Origin: Candidatus Borrarchaeum yapensis
GTDB lineage: Archaea; Asgardarchaeota; Sifarchaeia; Borrarchaeales; Borrarchaeaceae
Direction of reading: 5' to 3'
Assembly: GCA_016840515.1 (NCBI GenBank)
Contig: JAEOSF010000021.1
Span: forward strand, 1 to 55,823
DNA: 55,823 nt
The notes beneath the pieces are model-generated. The model saw only the letters and a list, made by a program, of their open reading frames with translations. It had not been told where the DNA came from and made no database searches. A program made the position numbers and the translations under genes. Position 1 is the stretch's first letter. Each line of letters opens with the position of its first letter. Of the stretch, positions 26,995 through 36,759 are shown in pieces.

Positions 26995-28170
26995 ATGGAT
27001 GATATTATGGATTGCAGATATCTTAAACGGGAAGAGGAAAGATTATTTTGTCAGTTAAAGAACTCTCAGATTACGAAAAGGTATACAAGACGTATTTGCA
27101 TACAGAATGAAGACTCAACAACTTGTACTAAAGCAGTGGAAGCATTTCAAGAGGCAGAACATCTATCACAAAACAATAATATTTCCTGTACTGCACTTTA
27201 CAGGCAAGCGAGTGAATATTTCGCTGAAGTTACAGACTTTTTACAAAGTATTCTCAGTAGAATAAAATTAATTATGTTCTTAAAAAAGCAGAATTATTAT
27301 GAAAAGGCGATTTTCGAAGCTAAAGAAGTAAAAGAGTTATATAACAATGCTTTGAAATCTACGCCTTCCTTAAGAAGTTCAGATATTGGTGATAAGATTT
27401 CATCCTTAGAACAATCACTCCAAGTCGCATATAATCAATCCAAAGAAAGTGGAGGTTTAGTTAGACCAAGTGCTGTGCTTCAAACTATTTCAGAAATGCA
27501 CGTTGAAGCAGCAGTTGGTCATGCTAAGCATTATTCCATAGAAGACGATCTTACGAAAGAAATTGAAAACGTGATTGAAAAAGAGGTTACAGGTGAAGTT
27601 ACTCCCGAACCACTCTCTGAACTTACAGAGACGAGCCCTGCAGTTGAAGTGAGTGATACTACGATAGAAGTAGATGGCGCTACAGAAGAAATCCCTAAAG
27701 TAGAAAATGTTACTACAACAGAAACACCTACTACGGAAGCCGGTGGTATTATTGAATCAGTTGAGACAATAGAAGAAGCTGACTCCAGTATGGGTTTCTT
27801 GCCTCATTATATAGAAAAGGCAGAAAATTATGAAAAGCTTTCAAAAAAACAAATTTCAGAAGGATCTTTTGACAAGGCTGCAAAATATACTGCTTTATCT
27901 TCAATTTCATGGATACTTGCAGGACATCCTCAGGAAGGACTCATAACATTAAATAAGCTTCTTAAAGAGAGTAAAGGGGAAAGACAAGCTGTAAAAAAAG
28001 AATCGATCTTTATTATTGCACGTTCCCTTATTCTGGCTAGCTTTAACAAAGATATGGGGAAATTCTATGAAGCAGAATTACTAATAAGACAGTTGAAAGA
28101 CGACTATTCAGAAGAGGAAATGGAACTAATTGTTCAGGGTCTAAGAACAGTTCAAGAATTAATAGAGTAA
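26995..28170 (+). CDS. Helical repeat protein with N-terminal cysteine cluster
   Basis: A 391-residue protein of unknown family. Four cysteines lie in the first ~45 residues (C7, C19, C35, C44), which could bind a metal. Helical TPR-like hairpins follow (about 45-155), then a low-complexity acidic Thr/Glu/Pro-rich linker (about 195-265), then further TPR-like helices (EKAENYEKLSKKQISEGSFDKAAKY; LTLSS-like helix pairs) to the end. Probably a scaffold. A gap of 157 bp separates it from the KorD-like gene. Confidence 0.6.
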   Translation: MDDIMDCRYLKREEERLFCQLKNSQITKRYTRRICIQNEDSTTCTKAVEAFQEAEHLSQNNNISCTALYRQASEYFAEVTDFLQSILSRIKLIMFLKKQNYYEKAIFEAKEVKELYNNALKSTPSLRSSDIGDKISSLEQSLQVAYNQSKESGGLVRPSAVLQTISEMHVEAAVGHAKHYSIEDDLTKEIENVIEKEVTGEVTPEPLSELTETSPAVEVSDTTIEVDGATEEIPKVENVTTTETPTTEAGGIIESVETIEEADSSMGFLPHYIEKAENYEKLSKKQISEGSFDKAAKYTALSSISWILAGHPQEGLITLNKLLKESKGERQAVKKESIFIIARSLILASFNKDMGKFYEAELLIRQLKDDYSEEEMELIVQGLRTVQELIE

Positions 28171-28233
28171 AATATAATCTAAATTCTGCTTTGCAAATTT
28201 GTTTTTTACTAAATTGAATTAATTAGGGGTGTT

Positions 28234-28554
28234 TTGTTGATTTGGTATCATGTTTCGTTTGATGAAAATACAGTTTTTTTGGATGTTAATCCACCAGGTG
28301 GCGAAGGATGGAAAGATCAATTTCAATGGAACGATATAATTCGCGTATGTTTCCAGATAGGGGATCTTTGGGTGTCGGATGAACTCTATATTTTCACTTA
28401 TAAACGACTAGAAAGTTATGTTATTCCAACTGAAGCTAACGGAGGTCCTGAATTTTGGGGGGAGATAATTCGCAGGGATTTATTTGACGCGGAGTTGGCA
28501 ATTAAGATTGCCTCTGCCACCGAAGGACTTTATTGTTGGCCAGAAGATCGATAA
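28234..28554 (+). CDS. Small conserved-type protein of unknown function
   Basis: A 106-residue acidic protein rich in Trp and aromatic residues (MLIWYHVSFDENTVFLDV; WKDQFQWNDIIRVCFQIGD; EANGGPEFWGEIIRRDLF). The regular strand/helix alternation and composition look like a real folded protein. It starts with a TTG behind GGGGTG. It converges on the ATP-citrate lyase gene with a 25-bp gap. No family recognised. Confidence 0.6.
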   Translation: MLIWYHVSFDENTVFLDVNPPGGEGWKDQFQWNDIIRVCFQIGDLWVSDELYIFTYKRLESYVIPTEANGGPEFWGEIIRRDLFDAELAIKIASATEGLYCWPEDR

Positions 28555-28579
28555 AAATTTACAGAACAATGAAAATACT

Positions 28580-30730
28580 TTACTTAAAATGTCTATTGTC
28601 TTTTCCTTTATATACAACTTGTTCAAATACAATTCTTCTCATAGGAGCTTGTGTCTGGACTTCTTCAAAATAATGCGCCGCAAGCCCGACTATTCTACCG
28701 AATATAAAGATTGCTTTGGCTAATAGCGGCGATAATTTCATATCTGCAGTGATTGCTCCTATTACTCCATCCACATTAATAGGTAAGCTCATGCCTTTAA
28801 CTCTATGAAAGATTTTAGGAAGCATTTTAGACAATTCTACGCATTCCTTTGCTTCATTGGCGTTTTCTGATAATTTCCAGAGAATGTCTCGACGCGGATC
28901 TTGGGTGTGTATCCTATGACCTAATCCTTGAATACGTTGACCAGAACGACTAATTTTATCTACCAATTCAAATGCGGATTCTTCTAATGTAAAGTTCTTT
29001 TCTTTAGCATTTTTAATTATGTCCAAAAAAAATTCTGCAGCTTTAGCACCTGCACCTCCATGAACATCTGTTATTGCCTGAACTCCGCCTGCTAAAGCAA
29101 CTTCAAATGGGGCTCTAGCAGAGGCTAACAAAAGAGTTGTTTGGGTTGAAGGAGGCGTAACTCCATGATCAACACATGCAGAAATCAAAGCCTCTAATAA
29201 TCTAACTTTCCTAGGGTCGGGATTTTCTTCACCAACAAACGCACGATAAATTACATTTAAAAATTGGGCATTTTCTTGAAGATTGCCCAGAGACTTATGA
29301 TTATTGAGTATTATTGCAAGATATTTTGTCACACGACCTAATGTGTAAATTAACTTGTTAATCGGTTGTAATTTACGAGTTTCCTCTGTCAGTAACTTAT
29401 TATCTAACAAGAGATATGTTCCAATAGTTTTAGAGATATCTTGAGAGCCTAGATCTATAGTTAGATCGATTTTCGTAAATTCTTCTCTAATTGCTCGTAA
29501 AGCTAACTTTTCGAGTTCTTTAAGTTCATTTGTTGTTGGAAATTTTCCTTGAATAACAAGGAAAGAAATTTCGAGTAACGTTTTTTTCTCAACAAGTTCG
29601 TGAAGTGGATACCCCCTGATTAACAGGTTATTTGGAACAACTTTGGTAATAAGGGTGCTCCATGTTGGTTCAGGTGGTTTAGCATCCCATATTTGTTGCA
29701 TTCGTTTATAATAATCCTCTACTCGAAAATAACTTCTATTATTTAGAAGTCGTTTAACCTCTTGAATTAAATCCCGTTGAGAATTAACTACTACTACTCC
29801 TGCTCGTTCTAAGCTTGTTTTTTTGGATTCAAAGGTGCCATAACTTTGTCCTGGAGCGACAACAGCACCTGCATGGCCCATTGTTTTACCTGCAGGGGCA
29901 TTAGCACCTGATATTAGAGCTACTATAGGTTTTATGTATTTTTCAGGATTTTGCTGAATATCTTGGGCTAAAGATTCTTCTTGCATTCCTCCAATTTCGC
30001 CTGCGATTACTACTAAATCTGTGTTTTTATAGTTCATAATTAATGAAACAAGATCAATAAAACGAGAACCAATAGCACCATCACCACCAATTCCCAAGAC
30101 TGCGTTTTGAGCTATGCCAGCACTTGATAACGCATCGGATAGATGATAAAGAATTGCACCGCTTCTTGAAATTATTGTCGCGCCTTTTGGTCCAGCTTGA
30201 CCAAGTTTAACTTCTTCAGGATGAAAAATATCTGGTAACATGCCCACTTTTATTCCTTCGGGAGGAAATATGATACCTGGGGTATTGCCTCCGAATAAAA
30301 TAGTATCATGTTTTCGAACAGCGACTATTATGTCCCGTACGTCCCGTAATGGAATCCCTTCGGTGATTAAAACGACAATTGGAATTCCTGCTTCTATGAC
30401 TTCAATTGTAGCATCTTTTGCTGTTGAATAATGACGCCAGATACTTGCCACAGCAATGTTCGGATGAAATTTCAACGCTTCCTTAACTGTTTCATAAACA
30501 GGAATAGTTTCATGGACTCTTGTGCTGCCTTTCCCAGGAGCGACACCACAAGTAATTGTTGTACCGTACTCCTGCATTAACTTAGCATGACGAGTCCCCT
30601 GTCGTCCTAGTCCAACTACCACAGTTTCAATTGTCTTAGTTTGAGAAATATGCTCTGCTAAGTCGGTACGGATACTTTTAATCAAATAGAATAATAATCC
30701 TTGATCAGGAGTTATTCGCTTTAAGCTCAT
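28580..30730 (-). CDS. aclB: ATP-citrate lyase subunit: succinyl-CoA-synthetase-alpha-like plus citrate-synthase domain
   Basis: A 716-residue protein. Residues ~30-370 are like succinyl-CoA synthetase alpha, with a CoA-binding GLGRQG fold and the phosphohistidine motif GHAGA (His ~286). Residues ~390-716 form a citrate-synthase/citryl-CoA lyase domain with DHG, the HGGAG loop, GHRIH and a conserved Asp in LPINVDG. The pair with the next gene is the two-subunit ATP-citrate lyase, which interconverts citrate + CoA + ATP and acetyl-CoA + oxaloacetate. The ATG at 30730 is chosen (GAAGGA 6 nt before it); it overlaps the end of the partner gene by 26 nt, so translation is probably coupled. Confidence 0.87.
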   Translation of the reverse strand: MSLKRITPDQGLLFYLIKSIRTDLAEHISQTKTIETVVVGLGRQGTRHAKLMQEYGTTITCGVAPGKGSTRVHETIPVYETVKEALKFHPNIAVASIWRHYSTAKDATIEVIEAGIPIVVLITEGIPLRDVRDIIVAVRKHDTILFGGNTPGIIFPPEGIKVGMLPDIFHPEEVKLGQAGPKGATIISRSGAILYHLSDALSSAGIAQNAVLGIGGDGAIGSRFIDLVSLIMNYKNTDLVVIAGEIGGMQEESLAQDIQQNPEKYIKPIVALISGANAPAGKTMGHAGAVVAPGQSYGTFESKKTSLERAGVVVVNSQRDLIQEVKRLLNNRSYFRVEDYYKRMQQIWDAKPPEPTWSTLITKVVPNNLLIRGYPLHELVEKKTLLEISFLVIQGKFPTTNELKELEKLALRAIREEFTKIDLTIDLGSQDISKTIGTYLLLDNKLLTEETRKLQPINKLIYTLGRVTKYLAIILNNHKSLGNLQENAQFLNVIYRAFVGEENPDPRKVRLLEALISACVDHGVTPPSTQTTLLLASARAPFEVALAGGVQAITDVHGGAGAKAAEFFLDIIKNAKEKNFTLEESAFELVDKISRSGQRIQGLGHRIHTQDPRRDILWKLSENANEAKECVELSKMLPKIFHRVKGMSLPINVDGVIGAITADMKLSPLLAKAIFIFGRIVGLAAHYFEEVQTQAPMRRIVFEQVVYKGKDNRHFK

Positions 30731-32039
30731 AGTCATTCCTTCTCTTTTGGACATGACGTCTAAACCACTCAATACCGTCTTTGATGATATCGGCCATAAT
30801 TTTTTGATTTCCGACAACAATGTGTAGATATTTCAGGATTTCAGGGGTCTCTTTTTTTGCTTTTTCTAAATAGACACGTGCATTAGGTAAATCTGTTCCG
30901 ACCATTCGCCCGAACACGGGAACTATTCGTTTTCCAGCTGCAAATCTGTCACGAAGTGCTTTAATCAAACCACGTATGAAAACATCACAGCTGCTGATTC
31001 CACCGAAGCGTGAAGTAATAATTAAGTCAGGAACAGGATGATCCATTAGCAGATGAAACATTTCAGCAACTGTAGAAAGTGTTGGACCACCACCTGAATC
31101 CATGAAGTTAATAGGTACTATTTTTCCATCAAAGTACTTTTTTCCTATATTTACAACTTCATCGATGGAAAAGATCCCATATCCCGCACCTCCAGGAACT
31201 AATCCAATATATAATTTTTCTGGATCTTTTTCAAAATTTTCAGGCTCAGCAAGAAGATCTAAATAACCAATAATCCCCTCTTTATGTGCATGTACTTCAA
31301 ATCTTGTTTGTTCAGCAACATCGTGTCTTTTACTTTCAGGATCAATCCCAAGATTAGAAAACAAGGCACTTTGGCGATACAAGGCATTATCATCCAATAC
31401 AATTTTTGCATCCACAGCTATTAGTTTTGAATCATTTGAAACGATTAAGGGATTTATTTCACAAATTCTCGTATCATATTTCTGAAAAGTAGCATACAGA
31501 TTTGAAATAACTGATTGCAGTATTTCCTTAACGTTATTTAATTTCGGAAATTGAGAAATAAGAAACGCAGTGGCATCAATTACAATATTTTCAGGAAGAA
31601 AAACAGGATTATCTGGTAAAGATTTTTTCCATATGGCATCTGGATTACTTTTGGCAACCTCCTCGATATCTATTCCCCCTAAAGCCGAGGTTATTAGAAC
31701 AACATCAAAAGAAATAGGATCTGTAGTAACGCCTAAGTAAATTTCTCCTTGAACATCAATCGCTTCTTCAAGCAAAACCTTATTAACAGGATATCCATGG
31801 ATTTTAAGTCTTAGGAGATCATTAACTGCAATTTTTGCTTCATTTAAACCATTGATTTTCTTGATGCCTCCAGCTTTGCCCCTACCTCCTATTAACGCCA
31901 TAGCCTTGCCCATTATTGGAAAATTAAGATGACTAATTTTTTCAACTTCTTCCGAAGATTGAATTGTTCCGAATTGACGTGGGATTGGTATACCTTCATG
32001 TTCAAATATTTTTTTAGCTTCATATTCGTACAGACGCAA
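30705..32039 (-). CDS. aclA: ATP-citrate lyase subunit, ATP-grasp (succinyl-CoA-synthetase-beta-like)
   Basis: A 444-residue protein. It starts MRLYEYEAKKIFEHEGIPIP, as in succinyl-CoA synthetase beta subunits. The ATP-grasp domain includes KAMALIGGRGKAGG and ICEINPLIV; the C-terminal CoA-ligase part includes GLVPGGAGYG, NFMDSGGGP and TSRFGGISSCDVF. With the overlapping downstream gene it forms ATP-citrate lyase. TTG start behind GGGGGAG. The promoter region carries a ~55-bp sequence shared with the aconitase operon at 37450. Confidence 0.87.
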   Translation of the reverse strand: MRLYEYEAKKIFEHEGIPIPRQFGTIQSSEEVEKISHLNFPIMGKAMALIGGRGKAGGIKKINGLNEAKIAVNDLLRLKIHGYPVNKVLLEEAIDVQGEIYLGVTTDPISFDVVLITSALGGIDIEEVAKSNPDAIWKKSLPDNPVFLPENIVIDATAFLISQFPKLNNVKEILQSVISNLYATFQKYDTRICEINPLIVSNDSKLIAVDAKIVLDDNALYRQSALFSNLGIDPESKRHDVAEQTRFEVHAHKEGIIGYLDLLAEPENFEKDPEKLYIGLVPGGAGYGIFSIDEVVNIGKKYFDGKIVPINFMDSGGGPTLSTVAEMFHLLMDHPVPDLIITSRFGGISSCDVFIRGLIKALRDRFAAGKRIVPVFGRMVGTDLPNARVYLEKAKKETPEILKYLHIVVGNQKIMADIIKDGIEWFRRHVQKRRNDYELKANNS

Positions 32040-32123
32040 AAACGCTCCCCCTAAAAATCATGTGGAGCCTAACTCAACTGAAATTTAGTATACTCTTCTC
32101 TAATTAATAACTCTTTAGTTTTT

Positions 32124-32184
32124 AATGGATTTCCGAAGTTCCAAGACCGAATCACGAAGTTTTAAGTGCGAATTAATCATTAGA
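32124..32184 (-). promoter_or_regulatory. Upstream element of the ATP-citrate lyase operon, shared with the aconitase operon
   Basis: Plus-strand bases 32129-32183 align with 37454-37509 with one 1-nt gap: ATTTCC, CGAAT.ACG, GTTTT..GTG and GAAT are common to both. The CGAAT core lies 109 nt from the aclA start here and 105 nt from the HD-gene start there. Equal placement in front of two functionally linked operons supports a common operator or activator site. Confidence 0.55.
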
Positions 32185-32200
32185 ATGATATCAATGATCA

Positions 32201-33331
32201 TTATGACTTCTCAATCCTACTACAAATAGCATTTGCCATTCCCGTCGTGGAAGTGTTACCTCCCATGTCATAAGTTCTTGCTTTTCCTTCTTTAATAACC
32301 TCTGCGACTGCATTATCAATGTTCTGTGCCATTTCTTTTTCATTTAACCAATCTAGCATCATTTTTGCAGCTAAAATCTGTGCAATCGGATTTACTTTGT
32401 TTTGGCCGACATATTTTGGTGCTGAACCGTGTGTGGGCTCAAAAACAGCCATTTTATCTCCTATATTTCCTGAGCGGGCAAATCCTAATCCACCCACCAG
32501 TTGAGCGGCTTCATCAGAAATAATATCTCCAAACATATTGGAAGTGACAAGTACACCATAATCTTGAGGATTTTTAATCAACCACATTGCCATTGCATCA
32601 ATATTTGTTTCCCATAATTCAAGTGGATAATTTTGAATTAGTTTGCGAGCCTCGCGAACCATTAATCCACTAGTTTCCCTTATTACATTTGGCTTTTCTA
32701 CAACAGTAACCGTCTTATAGCCATATTCTTTTGCATATTCCATACTAGCTTTTAAGATCCGTTGAACACCTTTTCGAGTAAAAATCCTTGTTGAGATAGC
32801 TAAATCGTCCAACGCAAAATCAGCAAATCTTTTAGCTTTCGGATGATTCTCTATCAATGCTTTCATAACAGCTTGAGGAACAGGGTGCCATTCTACACCA
32901 CAATATAGCCCTTCGGTGTTCTCGCGAAATACTACCAAATCAATATCGTCGCGATAATTAAGTGGGTTTCCAGGATAAGCCTTACAAGGTCGTAAGTTAA
33001 TATAAAGATCAAATAATTGCCGCAGTCTAACAATGGGACTAAAATAGATTAAACCTTTGTTTCTTAACTCTGGGTTGAGTTCTGCGACTGCCTCTTCTTT
33101 TGGTTTAGATGTTATAGCTCCAAATAAAGAACAATTGCACTCTTTAAGAAGTTCAATTGTTCGATCTGGCAATGGATTTCCCTCAGTCTTCCAAAATTCC
33201 CAACCGATGTCTCCATATAAATATTCAGCTTGATTACTAACTCCTACAGTATCAAGGACTTTAATTGCAGCTTCTACAACATCAATACCAATTCCATCTC
33301 CAGGAAGTACACAGATTTTATAATTAGCCAT
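32201..33331 (-). CDS. icd: Isocitrate dehydrogenase, predicted NADP-type
   Basis: A 376-residue beta-decarboxylating dehydrogenase. VLPGDGIGIDVVEAA starts the fold. FRENTEGLYCG is the isocitrate/homoisocitrate signature, unlike the RELTGG of isopropylmalate dehydrogenases. The metal-binding region is SNMFGDIISDEAAQLVGGLG. HGSAPKYVGQNKVNP has Lys-Tyr at the positions that read the NADP phosphate in E. coli Icd, so NADP preference is predicted. It converts isocitrate to 2-oxoglutarate or the reverse. It is upstream of aclA on the same strand, with a 161-bp gap that has its own promoter-like element. Confidence 0.85.
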   Translation of the reverse strand: MANYKICVLPGDGIGIDVVEAAIKVLDTVGVSNQAEYLYGDIGWEFWKTEGNPLPDRTIELLKECNCSLFGAITSKPKEEAVAELNPELRNKGLIYFSPIVRLRQLFDLYINLRPCKAYPGNPLNYRDDIDLVVFRENTEGLYCGVEWHPVPQAVMKALIENHPKAKRFADFALDDLAISTRIFTRKGVQRILKASMEYAKEYGYKTVTVVEKPNVIRETSGLMVREARKLIQNYPLELWETNIDAMAMWLIKNPQDYGVLVTSNMFGDIISDEAAQLVGGLGFARSGNIGDKMAVFEPTHGSAPKYVGQNKVNPIAQILAAKMMLDWLNEKEMAQNIDNAVAEVIKEGKARTYDMGGNTSTTGMANAICSRIEKS

Positions 33332-33473
33332 AACTTTACACCATTTCCTGAGCTTTGTGAAGTTTTATTTTTTGGAAATAAGATACAACTTGAATAGATT
33401 ATTGAATTTATATGAACGGAATATAATTTAAATTATAAGTCTAAAAAAATTGTCCTATTATGGGGGCTTTTGC

Positions 33474-34940
33474 TTGATTAATTTAACGAAAAATGAAGAA
33501 CAACTTGAAAGAACCATAAAAAGATGTAGAGAACGCAAAATAATAATCCCGACATTTGCACAGTTAAAGAACCCTGAAACCATTCTTCCGAAAATAAAAG
33601 AAGAGTTAAAAACTCTCGAACTCTGGGAGATTGCTCCTCAGAATCTCTTTCGAATCACGTGGAAAAACGAACCTGTTGATAAAGGTGGACTCTTTCAATC
33701 TCTTCCAAACTACATGGAGTTACCCCCAGAACTTACGGGTGTGGAAGCTCGGATTATTGCATTGATTGGTAAATGGTTCCCTACTGGAGCACACAAAGTT
33801 GGAGCTGCATTTGGATGCCTTGTTCCTCCACTTGTTACTGGACAATTCGATCCTACGAAACATAAAGCTGTATGGCCTAGTACGGGAAATTACTGTCGTG
33901 GCGGTGCATATGATTCGAATTTGCTAGCATGTGAAAGCATCGCTATTCTACCTGAAGGAATGTCACAAGAACGCTTTGATTGGCTTAGTAAGGTAGCTGG
34001 CGAGACCATCAAGACCCCAGGCAGCGAAAGCAACGTCAAGGAAATCTATGACAAAGTATGGGAACTTCGTCGCACTAGGGATGACATCTTTGTATTCAAC
34101 CAATTTAATGAATTTGGTAACTACCTGTTCCACTACGATGTAACAGGTAATGCAATGAAGGAAGTACTAGACAAAGAACTCGGAGGAGATAGATATATTG
34201 GCTTGTGTTTAACTACGGGTTCCGCGGGTACCATTGCCTGTGGTGATTTTATGAAGCAACAGTATCCAAGATCAAAGATTGCGGCTGGAGAAGCCGTTCA
34301 ATGTCCGACACTGTGGTTAAATGGTTACGGTGCTCATCGTATAGAAGGGATTGGAGATAAACACGTTCCATGGATTCACAATGTTCGCAATACCGATATG
34401 ATTATCGCAGTTGATGATAATGACGTCATGAATCTCATACGCTTCTTCAATGAGCAAGAGGGACATAAATATTTGATCAATGAGGTTGGTGTTTCTGAGG
34501 ACTTCGTCTGTAAACTCAACTTGCTAGGCATATCAAGCATCGCAAATGTGCTCATGTCTGTTAAACTTGCAAAATACTACGAGTTGACCAATAAGGATGT
34601 TATAATCACGATATTTACTGACTCAATGGAGATGTACGGTTCACGTCTGCAAGAAGCCCAGAAAGATTTTGGAGAGTACACGGAGAAGGATGCAATAAAG
34701 GATTACCACCGCCATTTGTTAGGACAAAAAACTGATGCAATGATCGAACTTACACATTATGAAAGAAAAAGGATTCACCATTTGAAGTACTTCACATGGA
34801 TAGAGCAACAGATGTTTGATGTGGATGAATTAAACCGACAGTGGTACGATTACGAAGCGTATTGGGGCGATATCCAAAAGTTGACACCCAGGATTGATGA
34901 ATTGATCATCGGATTCAACAATCGGGTTGGTTTGCTTTAG
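33474..34940 (+). CDS. Fold-type II PLP-dependent enzyme (TrpB/cysteine-synthase-like)
   Basis: A 488-residue enzyme. PTGAHKVGAA carries the predicted Schiff-base lysine (K108), STGNYCRGGA the substrate loop and TTGSAGT the phosphate-binding loop. The sequence is distinct from tryptophan synthase beta and from standard cysteine synthase; the reaction is unknown. A C-terminal ~100-residue extension (YHRHLLGQKTDAMIELTHYE onward) is not part of the core fold. The start is TTG 33474 with GGGGG 7 nt before it. Divergent from icd, convergent with the aconitase small subunit gene. Confidence 0.75.
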   Translation: MINLTKNEEQLERTIKRCRERKIIIPTFAQLKNPETILPKIKEELKTLELWEIAPQNLFRITWKNEPVDKGGLFQSLPNYMELPPELTGVEARIIALIGKWFPTGAHKVGAAFGCLVPPLVTGQFDPTKHKAVWPSTGNYCRGGAYDSNLLACESIAILPEGMSQERFDWLSKVAGETIKTPGSESNVKEIYDKVWELRRTRDDIFVFNQFNEFGNYLFHYDVTGNAMKEVLDKELGGDRYIGLCLTTGSAGTIACGDFMKQQYPRSKIAAGEAVQCPTLWLNGYGAHRIEGIGDKHVPWIHNVRNTDMIIAVDDNDVMNLIRFFNEQEGHKYLINEVGVSEDFVCKLNLLGISSIANVLMSVKLAKYYELTNKDVIITIFTDSMEMYGSRLQEAQKDFGEYTEKDAIKDYHRHLLGQKTDAMIELTHYERKRIHHLKYFTWIEQQMFDVDELNRQWYDYEAYWGDIQKLTPRIDELIIGFNNRVGLL

Positions 34941-34957
34941 TCTTGATAAGATTTTTT

Positions 34958-35497
34958 TTAATCTATTGTTGAACCATAAGCAAAAAGGTTTCCAACTAAA
35001 TAGATATCCATTTGGACCTTTGACATGGGTTTAATTGGCACATTAACCCTTTTTGTTTGGTTCTCAAGTTTTCCTTCTTTCAGATACAGAATCAATTCAT
35101 CTCCAGTACCGATGCTAGTCACATCAAAATTGTCTAGCTGTATCAATGGCATCCCTGAATTAATGGTATTTCTCGTGTAAATTGCCCCGAATGATTCGCC
35201 AATGATCGCTTTTATGCCAAGTGCTTTGAAACAATCAACTGCTTGCTGACGACTAGAACCAGCGCCGAAATTCTTGCCAACAATTAACAGTTTCCACTTT
35301 TCTGTTTCAATACGTTTGGCGAAGTCTTCCCAGCCCTCTAGATTATCTAATGTATACTGCCCCATATCTTTAATATCCGTAATATGCAGGTACTTATTGT
35401 GAAAAATCATATCAGTGTCTATTGAGTTGATCATGCAACCCTCATTGTCTGCTAAAACTACGGCTCTACCTTTAATTATTAATGGTCCATATGTCAT
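34958..35497 (-). CDS. Aconitase/isopropylmalate isomerase-type small subunit (LeuD family)
   Basis: A 179-residue swivel-domain protein. IDTDMIFHNKYLHIT, GKNFGAGSSRQQAV and ESFGAIYTRNTINSGMP are the LeuD/aconitase domain-4 motifs. The specificity loop reads YLHI, neither the YLRT seen in methanogen homoaconitases nor the YLVY of isopropylmalate isomerases, so substrate cannot be read directly. The context (icd, aclAB) favours citrate/isocitrate. The gene follows the large subunit by 11 bp in the same operon. Confidence 0.8.
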   Translation of the reverse strand: MTYGPLIIKGRAVVLADNEGCMINSIDTDMIFHNKYLHITDIKDMGQYTLDNLEGWEDFAKRIETEKWKLLIVGKNFGAGSSRQQAVDCFKALGIKAIIGESFGAIYTRNTINSGMPLIQLDNFDVTSIGTGDELILYLKEGKLENQTKRVNVPIKPMSKVQMDIYLVGNLFAYGSTID

Positions 35498-35508
35498 ATT
35501 TTAACCTC

Positions 35509-36759
35509 TTAAAATTCTGGAACAGCAATTTCACCGGCTATTGCCGTTGCTGCAGCTGTAGCAGGACTTGCCAAATATGTTTGTCCTCTTCCTTGCTTGC
35601 CTTTGAAGTTCCGATTTCCAGTAGTAACTTGGATTTCACCTTCTCCAGTCATACCGATTTGCCCTGATGCACATGTACTGCAACCAGCGTGACTTACGAT
35701 CACATCCGCGTCATAAAAAATATCTAATAGGCCATTCTTTAGCATTTTACCATAAATCTCTCTTGTGGCTGGCACAACTTTAAACATTACTCTTTCATGG
35801 ACTTTTTTACCTTCTATCATTTTTGCAGCTAGCTCAATATCACTATAACGGCCATTTGTGCAACTTCCAATAATAACAGAGTCAACTTTAGTTCCTGCTA
35901 CTTCAGCAGCATCTTTTACATTTTCAGGAGAATAAGGACAGGCTATTTGTGGTTTTAAGCCATCAATATCTATTTCTATTGTCTCTTTGTACGAAGCATC
36001 CGCATCTGCATATACTGGTTCAAAATCAAATTTACTTCTTTCTTTACAGAAATTAATTACTTCCTTATTTGGCGGAATTAAACCAATAATTCCTCCCATT
36101 TCGGTAATCATGCTAGCAAGAGTGATTCTACCATCTAAAGTTAACTTATCTATTTGCTGACCATAAAACTCAGCGGAAAGACCTAAAAGTCCTGCTGAAC
36201 CGAAATGTTTTACCAAAGCAAGAGTTAAATCTTTGGGTGTTGAATTATTTGCAATTTTACCTTTGATGTTTATTTTAACAGAATGAGGAACTTCGAACCA
36301 TGTCTTTCCTGATTTGAATGCAAAAGCAATATCTTGGTCGCCCATTCCCTGTCCAAAGGCTCCAATGCTTCCTAGTATATTCAAATGGCTATCTGTCCCA
36401 ACTAAAGTGCATCCTGGATAGGCAAAACCTTGTTCGATTGCAACGTGGCTGCCAATGCCTTGATTTACATCGTAAACCGTAATACCTTCTTTACGAGCGA
36501 ATTTTCTAATAGTATGCTGGTTTTCTGCATAGCCAACATTGTTAGCAGGAACAACGCAATCAAAGGTGAAAAAAGTTCTGCCAACATCTGCAATACGCTG
36601 TCCTTCTGGATAGTGTTTTTCCAAGTGACTAACTACATTGGCACCTGCAAAATCACGTGCAGTTTTGATATCAATGGCCATCCAGACTACGTTGCCGGGT
36701 TTAATCTCATCTTTAGAATGATTAGCAATAATTTGTTCAATCATTGTTTTACTAGGCAC
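35509..36759 (-). CDS. Aconitase/isopropylmalate isomerase-type large subunit (LeuC family)
   Basis: A 416-residue dehydratase with three cluster cysteines, in GSCTNGR and GCSTCASG, and TDSHLNILGSIGAFGQGMG near the active site. It is expected to bind a 4Fe-4S cluster and isomerise a hydroxy-tricarboxylate. LeuC-type proteins serve leucine, lysine (homoaconitate) or citrate pathways; no other leucine genes are here. Starts with GTG (36759), overlapping a small frame upstream by 8 nt, which suggests coupled translation. Confidence 0.82.
   Translation of the reverse strand: MPSKTMIEQIIANHSKDEIKPGNVVWMAIDIKTARDFAGANVVSHLEKHYPEGQRIADVGRTFFTFDCVVPANNVGYAENQHTIRKFARKEGITVYDVNQGIGSHVAIEQGFAYPGCTLVGTDSHLNILGSIGAFGQGMGDQDIAFAFKSGKTWFEVPHSVKINIKGKIANNSTPKDLTLALVKHFGSAGLLGLSAEFYGQQIDKLTLDGRITLASMITEMGGIIGLIPPNKEVINFCKERSKFDFEPVYADADASYKETIEIDIDGLKPQIACPYSPENVKDAAEVAGTKVDSVIIGSCTNGRYSDIELAAKMIEGKKVHERVMFKVVPATREIYGKMLKNGLLDIFYDADVIVSHAGCSTCASGQIGMTGEGEIQVTTGNRNFKGKQGRGQTYLASPATAAATAIAGEIAVPEF

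Noticed and set aside
33332..33473. Third copy of the citrate-operon upstream element before icd or the PLP gene
   Set aside because: Only a short GGAAAT match exists; the CGAAT, GTTTT and GTG blocks are missing.
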